From the NCBI GenBank assembly GCA_015655535.1, contig JAATEW010000008.1, positions 1-5,101 on the forward strand: a DNA stretch of 5,101 nucleotides, read 5' to 3'. Shown one piece after another: positions 1-5,101 of the stretch. Every line of letters begins with the position of its first letter. Position 1 is the first letter of the stretch. Made by a program: the position numbers and the translations under genes. The notes under the pieces were generated by a model, which was given only the letters and a program-made list of their open reading frames with translations, was not told the DNA's origin and did not search any database. Source of the stretch: Hyphomicrobiales bacterium. Lineage in GTDB: Bacteria; Pseudomonadota; Alphaproteobacteria; Rhizobiales; Beijerinckiaceae.

Positions 1-171
1 CATGGCTTCGGGTTAGGACGCATGATCTCGTCCGAAAAGTCTCCAACTTTTCGGGATCATGGCTTCGGGTTAGGACGCATGATCTCGTCCGAAAAGTCTC
101 CAACTTTTCGGGATCATGGCTTCGGGTTAGGACGCATGATCTCGTCCGAAAAGTCTCCAACTTTTCGGGAT
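1..171. repeat. Three perfect 57-base tandem direct repeats
   Basis: Three consecutive identical units occupy 1-57, 58-114 and 115-171; each begins CATGGCTTCGGG. The next bases (172-175, CATG) match the start of a fourth unit, but the sequence diverges from 176. Because the window begins on a unit boundary, more copies may lie to the left. Each unit contains a palindromic element (copies at 20-62, 77-119 and 134-176). The unit is 19 codons long and has no stop in the frame of the downstream DUF465 gene, so copy-number change would not shift that frame. Identity between copies suggests recent amplification. There are no variable spacers, so this is not a CRISPR array. Confidence 0.95.
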
Positions 172-176
172 CATGC
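134..176. repeat. Palindromic interspersed element (most complete of three tandem copies)
   Basis: The inner stem is CCGAAAAGT (146-154) and ACTTTTCGG (160-168), a perfect 9-base match around the loop CTCCA. The outer arms GCATGATC (134-141) and GATCATGC (169-176) are also perfect complements, separated from the inner stem by a four-base bulge (TCGT) on the left. In the copies at 20-62 and 77-119 the last arm base is G instead of C, so the outermost pair is lost. From general knowledge, elements of this style are common between genes in Rhizobiales; the family name is not asserted here. Confidence 0.85.
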
Positions 177-179
177 CGT

Positions 180-187
180 GGGGGAAG
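180..187 (+). promoter_or_regulatory. Probable ribosome binding site of the DUF465 gene
   Basis: A purine run, GGGGGAAG, ends eight bases before the ATG at 196. It lies just outside the last repeat unit and supports 196, rather than the in-frame ATGs at 22, 79 and 136 inside the repeats, as the true start. Confidence 0.55.
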
Positions 188-195
188 TGGCACAT

Positions 196-414
196 ATGGC
201 GAATAAGTTGAGCGATGAGGAGCGGGCCTCGTTGCAAGCCGAACTCGAACATATGCGTGAGGAGCATCGCGATCTCGACGCGGCGATCGAAGCCCTGACC
301 CACCTTCCGACCGGCGACCGGCTTCAGATTCAGCGCTTGAAAAAACGCAAGCTCGTGCTGCGCGACCGGATCGTCTTCATCGAAGACCAGTTGCCGCCGG
401 ATATTATTGCCTGA
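196..414 (+). CDS. DUF465 / YdcH-like small helical protein
   Basis: A 72-residue, highly charged protein of two predicted helices. Helix one is about residues 5-35, rich in Glu, Arg and Leu. Helix two is about 43-66 and carries RLKKRKLVLRDRI, matching the LKKxKLxLKDxI-type signature of DUF465 (YdcH family), a group of 50-80 residue proteins of unknown function. The length fits the family. The start at 196 is chosen because the protein then begins MANKLSDEER like family members and has a purine-rich run upstream. The reading frame stays open leftwards through all three 57-base repeats to the window edge, which could add 58 or more low-complexity residues if an earlier ATG were used, but that is unlikely. 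It has no signal peptide or membrane segment. No obvious terminator follows. It shares no evident pathway with its neighbours. Confidence 0.85.
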   Translation: MANKLSDEERASLQAELEHMREEHRDLDAAIEALTHLPTGDRLQIQRLKKRKLVLRDRIVFIEDQLPPDIIA

Positions 415-443
415 ACCTTGTTTTGTAGCCACTCCGGCTAGAG

Positions 444-485
444 ATGTTCCCAAAAAGTTGTTCGACTTTTTGGATGAGAACATGC
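444..485 (-). repeat. Diverged inverted copy of the palindromic element
   Basis: The inner stem is CCAAAAAGT (450-458) and ACTTTTTGG (465-473) around a six-base loop, and the outer arms ATGTTC (444-449) and GAACAT (478-483) pair perfectly. Read on the minus strand, the element begins GCATGTTCTCATCC and has the same layout as the copies at 20-176: outer arm, four unpaired bases, 9-base stem, short loop. Changes in one arm are matched in the other (A/T pairs replacing G/C in the stem, GAAC replacing GATC), as expected if the folded shape is what is conserved. It follows the DUF465 gene by 29 bases. It lacks a GC-rich stem followed by a T-run, so a standard intrinsic terminator is doubtful. Confidence 0.75.
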
Positions 486-551
486 TCCAGCTTATTGATC
501 TGGAGCGAGTTCTTCTCTCGAATGCGACTCCGCATTCGGGGAACGCGCTCT
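484..551. repeat. Compound inverted repeats adjoining the palindromic element
   Basis: Two further hairpins follow directly. The first is GCTCCAG (484-490) with CTGGAGC (500-506), a perfect 7-base stem around nine bases. The second is CGAATGCG (519-526) with CGCATTCG (531-538), a perfect 8-base stem with loop ACTC, which can be lengthened by GTTC (509-512) with GAAC (541-544) and GGAGCG (502-507, in part) with CGCTC (546-550). The GGAGC segment can pair in either structure, so the two folds exclude one another at their base. Together with 444-485 this looks like one composite intergenic element of about 110 bases. No coding region is supported in 415-607. Confidence 0.6.
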
Positions 552-587
552 AGGCAGCCCCGCGCAAGCCTAGGCTTTTAGGCCTGT

Positions 588-605
588 CCGATGATCGACC
601 ATCGG
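588..605 (+). promoter_or_regulatory. Small hairpin immediately before the glycosyltransferase start
   Basis: CCGATG (588-593) and CATCGG (600-605) form a perfect 6-base stem with a six-base loop, ending two bases before the ATG at 608. It occupies the place where a ribosome binding site would be, and no clear Shine-Dalgarno sequence is visible. It could reduce initiation, or it could be chance. A 12-base perfect palindrome, AAGCCTAGGCTT, lies just upstream at 566-577. Confidence 0.3.
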
Positions 606-607
606 CG

Positions 608-3600
608 ATGGAGCCTATGAGCCTTTCCTCCCAGCGCGCAGTAGAGACAAAACAAGGCCCGACCTCGGCCCAGCTTCTTGATAACGCGCTCGCCTTCCAT
701 CATGCCGGGCAATTGCCGAAGGCCCGCGAAATCTACCTTCGGCTTGTCGCGGAAGACCCGGCGCATCCTGTCGCCTTGCATCATCTTGGCCTGATCGCGC
801 ACCAGAGCGGCGACGATGTGACGGCGGTCGACCTTCTGCGCCAGGCCGTCTCTGCGAAGCCCGATTATTTCGAAGCTCTTTCGAACCTGACCGCCATCTT
901 AAGAAAAATGCGGCGGCCGAAAGACGCGATCGAAGCCGGATTGCAGGCCATCGCGGTCAATGAGACCTATGCGCAAGCCTATTCCAATATAGGCAATGCG
1001 CATGAAGATTTGGGCGATAATGAAGAAGCGCTCGCCTATTATCAAAAAGCGCTCTCGCTCGAGCCGAATTACGTCGAAGCCCAGATCAATGCCTCCAATC
1101 TCCTGCGCAAAATGGGCCGCTACGAAGAGGCCCTCACCGTCTGCGAGGATATTATCCACAGGCGGCCGGATGCGCCCGATCCCTATTTCCATATCGGCAA
1201 TATCCTGCGCGAATTGTGCCGCCCCGACGAGGCGATCGCGGCCTATCGGCATGCGCTCGCGTTGCGGCCGCAATTCGCCGAGGTCTATTGCAGCCTTGGC
1301 AATATTTTTCTGCAACAGCGGAAACTCAATGACGCGACCGCTGCCTATCGGGAGGCCATCGCCTTAAAGCCGGATCTGGTGGAAGCCCATTTCAATCTCG
1401 GCGCGGTTCTCGAAACCCAAGGCAAGATCGCGGAAGCCATCGCCGCGTATCAGGCTGCCCGCGATCTCAATCCGGACCTTCTCGGCGCCCGCATCGAGCA
1501 GCACCATCAGCGCCAATACGCCTGCGATTGGACCGGGTTCGAGGAAGAAGAAGCCGAGCTTCTCGCGCGCATCGCCACATATGACAAGCCCATACCGCCT
1601 TTCGGCATGCTCAGCATGCACGCGCGGCCGGACGAGCAATTGCGCGTCGCCCGCCTCTGGGCGCAATGTTTCGACAAATATAAAAGCAGGCGTTTCGATC
1701 ATGCGCACCGGCGGCACAAGAAGGACGCCTCGCAGCGGGTCAGGATCGGCTATCTCTCCGGCGATTTCCATCGTCATGCGACGGCCCATCTCATGGTCGA
1801 GCTTTTCGAGCGCCACGACCGCCGGCATTTCGAACTGATCGCCTATTCGCATGGGATAGACGATCAAAGCGACATGCGCTGGCGTCTGCGCGACGCCTTC
1901 GACCGGTTTGTCGACATCAAGGACATAAGTTTCGCCGACACGGCGCAAATGATCTTCAACGACGAGATCGACATATTGGTCGAACTCAAAGGCTATACGC
2001 AGCACGCCCGCAGCGAGATCGCGTCGCTGCGGCCAGCGCCGGTGCAGGTGAGCTACATCGGCTATCCCGGCACGATGGGCGCGGATTTCATCGATTATGT
2101 CATCGCCGATCCCTTCGTCCTGCCCTTCGACCAGCAGGTTTTCTACAGCGAGCAAATCGTCCACCTGCCGCATTGCTATCAGCCAAACGACTCGCGCCGC
2201 CGGATCGCCGATCAGACGCCGGCGCGCGCCGCCTTCGGCCTGCCGGAGAATGGCTTCGTCTTCTGCTGCTTCAACAATGCCTATAAGATCACGCCACAGA
2301 TCTTCAGCGTCTGGATGCGGCTCTTAAATGCCCTGCCCGATGCGGTGCTTTGGCTGTTCGACGCCAATCCGCTCGTCAAAGACAATCTGCGCGCCGAGGC
2401 CGCCAAACGCGGCGTCGACCCCAATCGGCTCGTCTTCGCGCCACGGGCGCAGAGCCCGGACCATCTCGCAAGGCACCGCCTCGCCGATCTCTTTCTCGAT
2501 ACGCTTCCCTATAATGCCCATACGACCGCGAGCGACGCGCTTTGGGCCGGTCTTCCGGTTCTGACCTGCGCGGGCGAGACTTTCGCGGGGCGCGTCGCCG
2601 GCAGTCTTTTGCATGCGGTCGGCCTGCCGGAACTCGTGACCCATTCTCTGCAGGACTATGAAACACTCGCCTTGCGGCTTGCGAGCGAGCCCATGGCGCT
2701 CTTCGCCTTGCGGCAGAAGCTTCTCCTCCAAAGGCTGACCGCGCCTCTGTTCGACGTCACGCGCACGACGCGCGATCTGGAAACGGCCTATATGCGCATG
2801 TGGGACACATGGACCTCCGGTGCCGAGCCGCAGGCTTTCGCGGTCGAGCCCGCCGAGGTCGACGCCGACGGCAAGCCAATACTTCTGAAGGAACCGCCGC
2901 GTTTCACCCGCATCGCCTATGAGGCCTGCCCGCTTTGCGGCAGCCATGATATTCCGCAGATGCTTGGCGCCGATTGCACCAAACATCCACTCTACAAGCC
3001 GGGCCTGCCCGAGACCATGATCTGGCACGAATGCGGCACCTGCCATCATGTGTTTACCGAAGGCTATTTCGGCGACGATGCCCTGGCGGTGCTTTTCGGC
3101 AATACGCATGAAGGCCAGACGGTCGGCCATGACATGGAGCGTCAGCGCGCCGTCTCGGCCCGCATGGTCGAGCGCGTCGCGCAGCATGTTACAGAGGGCG
3201 ACTGGCTCGATGTCGGCTTCGGCAATGGTTCGCTGCTCTTCACGGCGGAAGAATGGGGCTATCGCCCGATCGGCATCGATCTGCGCAAGGATGGCGTGGC
3301 GATGATGCAAAAGCTCGGCTACGAGGCGCATTGCATCGATCTCGAGACCTTGGCCGAGGACGGCCGCTTCAGCGTCGTCAGCATGGCTGATGTGCTGGAA
3401 CATATGCCTTTCCCGAAAAAGAGCCTCGCCACGGCGCATAGCCTGCTGCGGCCAGGCGGGATCTTGTTTCTGTCCATGCCGAATATGGACAGCATGCTCT
3501 GGAAGCTGCTGCACGCCAATAACGTGAATCCATACTGGGGCGAGATCGAGCATTATCATAATTTCAGCCGCAAGCGGCTTTATGCGCTCCTGGCCGAACA

Positions 3601-3676
3601 TGGGTTCAAGCCGCTCGAATATCAGATCAGCGAACGCTATCGCGCCGGGATGGAAGTCATCGCGGTTAAGGTGTGA
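608..3676 (+). CDS. TPR - GT41 (O-GlcNAc transferase/SPINDLY-like) - SAM methyltransferase fusion protein
   Basis: A 1022-residue, probably cytoplasmic enzyme with no signal peptide or membrane segment. Residues 21-291 form eight 34-residue TPR repeats, which in this family grip the protein substrate. Residues about 376-735 are a GT41 catalytic region, expected to move a sugar from a UDP-sugar to Ser/Thr. Visible motifs include GYLSGDFHRHATAHL, LRPAPVQVSYIGYPGT, FNNAYK, LFLDTLPYNAHTT and DALWAGLP. By motif alignment to human OGT, H390, K560, H619 and D643 correspond to H498, K842, H901 and D925, while K898 is replaced by Ser616. After a 30-40 residue linker come C774/C777 and C809/C812 (putative zinc site), then a class I methyltransferase: LDVGFGNG (867-874), acidic D891, ADVLEH (927-932) and LLRPGG (946-951). 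The fusion is the unusual part. ATG 617 is an alternative start in frame; neither has a good ribosome site. The dioxygenase gene follows after 81 bases. Donor sugar, acceptor and methyl target are unknown. Confidence 0.92.
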   Translation: MEPMSLSSQRAVETKQGPTSAQLLDNALAFHHAGQLPKAREIYLRLVAEDPAHPVALHHLGLIAHQSGDDVTAVDLLRQAVSAKPDYFEALSNLTAILRKMRRPKDAIEAGLQAIAVNETYAQAYSNIGNAHEDLGDNEEALAYYQKALSLEPNYVEAQINASNLLRKMGRYEEALTVCEDIIHRRPDAPDPYFHIGNILRELCRPDEAIAAYRHALALRPQFAEVYCSLGNIFLQQRKLNDATAAYREAIALKPDLVEAHFNLGAVLETQGKIAEAIAAYQAARDLNPDLLGARIEQHHQRQYACDWTGFEEEEAELLARIATYDKPIPPFGMLSMHARPDEQLRVARLWAQCFDKYKSRRFDHAHRRHKKDASQRVRIGYLSGDFHRHATAHLMVELFERHDRRHFELIAYSHGIDDQSDMRWRLRDAFDRFVDIKDISFADTAQMIFNDEIDILVELKGYTQHARSEIASLRPAPVQVSYIGYPGTMGADFIDYVIADPFVLPFDQQVFYSEQIVHLPHCYQPNDSRRRIADQTPARAAFGLPENGFVFCCFNNAYKITPQIFSVWMRLLNALPDAVLWLFDANPLVKDNLRAEAAKRGVDPNRLVFAPRAQSPDHLARHRLADLFLDTLPYNAHTTASDALWAGLPVLTCAGETFAGRVAGSLLHAVGLPELVTHSLQDYETLALRLASEPMALFALRQKLLLQRLTAPLFDVTRTTRDLETAYMRMWDTWTSGAEPQAFAVEPAEVDADGKPILLKEPPRFTRIAYEACPLCGSHDIPQMLGADCTKHPLYKPGLPETMIWHECGTCHHVFTEGYFGDDALAVLFGNTHEGQTVGHDMERQRAVSARMVERVAQHVTEGDWLDVGFGNGSLLFTAEEWGYRPIGIDLRKDGVAMMQKLGYEAHCIDLETLAEDGRFSVVSMADVLEHMPFPKKSLATAHSLLRPGGILFLSMPNMDSMLWKLLHANNVNPYWGEIEHYHNFSRKRLYALLAEHGFKPLEYQISERYRAGMEVIAVKV

Positions 3677-3704
3677 TGGCGTCAGATTTTTTCGAAATTC
3701 ACGG

Positions 3705-3729
3705 TGCTATATAAAATCCCATTATAGCA
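3705..3729 (+). promoter_or_regulatory. AT-rich stem-loop between glycosyltransferase and dioxygenase genes
   Basis: TGCTATA (3705-3711) and TATAGCA (3723-3729) are perfect 7-base complements around an 11-base loop. The surrounding gap, 3677-3757, is markedly AT-rich, with a run of six T at 3687-3692 and a -10-like TATAAA at 3710-3715, but no convincing -35 box 17 bases upstream. It may be a weak promoter, an operator or a transcript hairpin. The T-run precedes the stem, so it is not a normal intrinsic terminator. Confidence in any particular role is low. Confidence 0.3.
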
Positions 3730-3757
3730 ACGTTGTTTCACCCTTGGCGAGTAGAGA

Positions 3758-4351
3758 ATGCCGACAAATTCTGGACTTGCGCTGCAAGAGCCTGCCGCTG
3801 CGTCGCCGCAAACGTCGCTCCTCGATTACATCATGTCTGGCAAAAGCGCGCTTTCTTCCGAACATTGCCAGCGTCTGATTGAGCGTTTTGAGGCAAGCGA
3901 AGCCGCTGAAGTTTGTCGGCGCGACGGCAGCCACAGCTTCACGCAGCTGGAGATTACGACGGCATGGCCAGACGAACATGCCTTGCTTCTGCCGGTCTTT
4001 CTGGAACACTTCGTAAGATACAAAAAACTCACGAGAGCATCTCATTGGCCTGCGAATATCGCCTTCGAACATCTTCGGATCAAGCGCTACCTGCCCAATG
4101 AGCAGGATTTCTTCGTTCCGCATGTCGATGTCGTGGACCAGGTAAGCGCGCGCCGCTTCGTCACTGCACTTATTTATTTGAACGAGCCCGAAGGTGGCGA
4201 AACGACTTTTCCGAATCTCGATCTCTCGATTGCGCCCGAGACAGGCAAGATATTGGTGTTTCCGCCGCTTTGGCTTTTTCCGCACGAAGGCCGCCCGCCA
4301 CGGGTGTCTCCGAAATACATTCTTCATACATATCTCGGCTACGGCTCATAA
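3758..4351 (+). CDS. Prolyl 4-hydroxylase-like 2-oxoglutarate/Fe(II)-dependent dioxygenase
   Basis: A 197-residue protein of the 2OG-Fe(II) oxygenase superfamily, closest in motif pattern to prolyl 4-hydroxylases. Such enzymes couple decarboxylation of 2-oxoglutarate to hydroxylation of a target, often proline in a peptide. The iron facial triad is visible as H122 and D124 (HVD) plus H176 (PHEGRPP). K186 in SPKYILH sits ten residues after the distal His, where the 2-oxoglutarate-binding Lys/Arg is expected. The signature YLNEPEGGETTFP (140-152) and the following P..GKILVFPP strand are typical of the prolyl hydroxylase type. Residues 1-20 are Ala/Pro-rich and probably disordered. The start at 3758 has only a weak purine stretch (GAGTAGAGA); Met26 is a possible later start. 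It lies 81 bases after the GT41-methyltransferase gene on the same strand, so co-transcription is plausible. The substrate is unknown and could be a protein, free amino acid or small molecule. Confidence 0.87.
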   Translation: MPTNSGLALQEPAAASPQTSLLDYIMSGKSALSSEHCQRLIERFEASEAAEVCRRDGSHSFTQLEITTAWPDEHALLLPVFLEHFVRYKKLTRASHWPANIAFEHLRIKRYLPNEQDFFVPHVDVVDQVSARRFVTALIYLNEPEGGETTFPNLDLSIAPETGKILVFPPLWLFPHEGRPPRVSPKYILHTYLGYGS

Positions 4352-4403
4352 TGACTTTGGAAAGCAATACAGCTGAGATGGCCCGTGGGTGTGATGCAAC
4401 CGC
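4352..4403. other. Convergent intergenic gap with no clear terminator
   Basis: The plus-strand dioxygenase and minus-strand HAD gene end 52 bases apart. No GC-rich hairpin with a T-run was found on either strand. A perfect 10-base palindrome, CGCCTAGGCG, lies at 4401-4410 and includes the HAD gene stop codon, but it has no loop and is too short to act alone as a terminator. Confidence 0.5.
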
Positions 4404-5101
4404 CTAGGCGACGTGGAACACTTCGCTCAGTCCTTCGACCGCGTCCCATAATTCGTCGAAATGTCCGATCACCCGGTCCGGCTTGAAGGTCTCGACCGGC
4501 AGCTCGGTATAGCCGAAATTGACCGCGACAACAGGGATCTTGGCGTTGCGAGCGGCGTCGATGTCGGTTCGCGAATCGCCGACCATGATGGCGCGGCGAG
4601 GGTCGCCGCCAGCCTTGGCGATCGTTTGCAATACCGCCTCGCCGTCGGGCTTGCTGACCGAAAACGTATCCTTGCCGCAGATCGCCTTGAACCGCTCGGC
4701 GACGCCGAGGGCGGTCAGCAGCAGAACCGATGGATATTCGATCTTGTTGGTGCAGACGGCGAAGTCCCAGCCCGCCGCCGCAAAACGGTCGAGGGCGTCG
4801 ATGACGCCGGGGAATAGAACGGTCTCGTCAGCGATATGCGCTTCGTAATGGGCGAGATAATCGATGAAGAGCTGATCGAGCAGCTCTTCGCTGGCGTCGA
4901 CGCCATTGGCCTTGAGGCCGCGTTGCACCAGTGCTTTCGCGCCCGTTCCAACCATGGCGCGCGCATCCGCAAAGGGGATTGCGGCGAGGCCTACGCGCAC
5001 GAGATGGGCGTTGAGCGTCGATACGAGGTCAACGGCGGTGTCGGCCAACGTACCAAAGAAATCGAATACGAGCAGCGGATGGGACGTAAGGTCTTGAGTC
5101 A
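4404..5101 (-). CDS. Gph-like HAD-superfamily hydrolase, partial at 5' end, atypical motif I
   Basis: Reading leftwards from the window edge, the frame is open and gives (M)TQDLTSHPLLVFDFFGTLADT; the codon at 5100-5102 is ?TG with its first base outside, so the start is almost certainly one base beyond the window. Expected length is about 232 residues, usual for phosphoglycolate phosphatase (Gph), which removes phosphate from 2-phosphoglycolate. Counting that Met as 1, motif I is D14-F-F16-G-T, with Phe where phosphatases carry the acid/base Asp. Motif II is T118 in CTNK, motif III K151 in SKPDGE, and motif IV GDSRTD with D176 and D180. A cap domain fills residues about 25-95. All other motifs look Gph-like. 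The D-to-F change resembles the DxYGT of L-2-haloacid dehalogenases, so phosphatase activity should not be assumed. A TTG at 5048-5046 is not a credible start because it would remove motif I. Confidence 0.88.
   Translation of the reverse strand, partial: TQDLTSHPLLVFDFFGTLADTAVDLVSTLNAHLVRVGLAAIPFADARAMVGTGAKALVQRGLKANGVDASEELLDQLFIDYLAHYEAHIADETVLFPGVIDALDRFAAAGWDFAVCTNKIEYPSVLLLTALGVAERFKAICGKDTFSVSKPDGEAVLQTIAKAGGDPRRAIMVGDSRTDIDAARNAKIPVVAVNFGYTELPVETFKPDRVIGHFDELWDAVEGLSEVFHVA

Noticed and set aside
1..176. CRISPR array
   Set aside because: Units are identical end to end with no unique spacers, and no cas genes are present.
22..195. N-terminal extension of the DUF465 protein from the repeat ATGs
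   Set aside because: The family is 50-80 residues long and the start at 196 fits it; the extension is repeat DNA that happens to be open. It is kept only as a finding.
127..483. Minus-strand open frame opposite the DUF465 gene
   Set aside because: It runs through palindromic repeats and the reverse of a recognisable gene, with no domain or ribosome site.
444..485. Intrinsic terminator for the DUF465 gene
   Set aside because: The stem is AT-rich and is followed by GGATGAG, not a T-run; it is better explained as a member of the palindromic repeat family.
1364..2173. Minus-strand open frame of 269 codons
   Set aside because: It is antisense to the GT41 region; the plus strand carries clear family motifs and this frame carries none.
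2324..3601. Long minus-strand open frame of 425 codons
   Set aside because: It lies wholly antisense to the well-supported fusion gene, shows no recognisable domain, and is the expected by-product of GC-rich codon use.
4404..5048. HAD hydrolase starting at TTG 5048
   Set aside because: That start would delete motif I including the nucleophile Asp; the frame continues to the window edge with a normal HAD N-terminus.

Overview
The window looks like chromosomal DNA of an alphaproteobacterium, probably of the order Hyphomicrobiales (Rhizobiales). Three things point that way: GC-rich coding sequence, palindromic interspersed elements built on GATCATG arms around a CCGAAAAGT / ACTTTTCGG core, and the gene families present. 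The order-level call is inferred from repeat style and gene content; no rRNA or marker gene is present.

Layout. Positions 1-171 hold three identical 57-base tandem units, each carrying a hairpin; the array may continue left of the window. It runs up to a small DUF465/YdcH-like gene (196-414, +). A repeat-rich intergenic stretch follows (415-607), with a diverged, inverted copy of the same palindrome and two further hairpins. The main gene (608-3676, +) encodes a 1022-residue protein with eight TPR repeats, a GT41 (O-GlcNAc-transferase/SPINDLY-type) catalytic region, and a C-terminal module combining a CxxC...CxxC putative zinc site with a class I SAM methyltransferase. After an 81-base AT-rich gap comes a 197-residue prolyl-4-hydroxylase-like 2-oxoglutarate/Fe(II) dioxygenase (3758-4351, +). 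Converging on it from the right is a Gph-like HAD-superfamily hydrolase (4404 to beyond 5101, -), whose start codon is cut by the window edge. Its motif I reads DFFGT instead of the DxDGT expected of a phosphatase.

How the genes may work together. The strongest candidate for something new is the pair at 608-4351: one polypeptide joining a TPR scaffold, a sugar transferase and a methyltransferase, followed on the same strand by a putative prolyl hydroxylase. One reading is a compact modification pathway in which a protein is hydroxylated, glycosylated, and the sugar or a neighbouring group is methylated. Hydroxyproline-dependent glycosylation is known for Dictyostelium Skp1, but here it is only a hypothesis from gene order and domain content. 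Neither the target protein nor the sugar donor can be read from the sequence. The DUF465 gene and the HAD hydrolase are probably unrelated to that pair.
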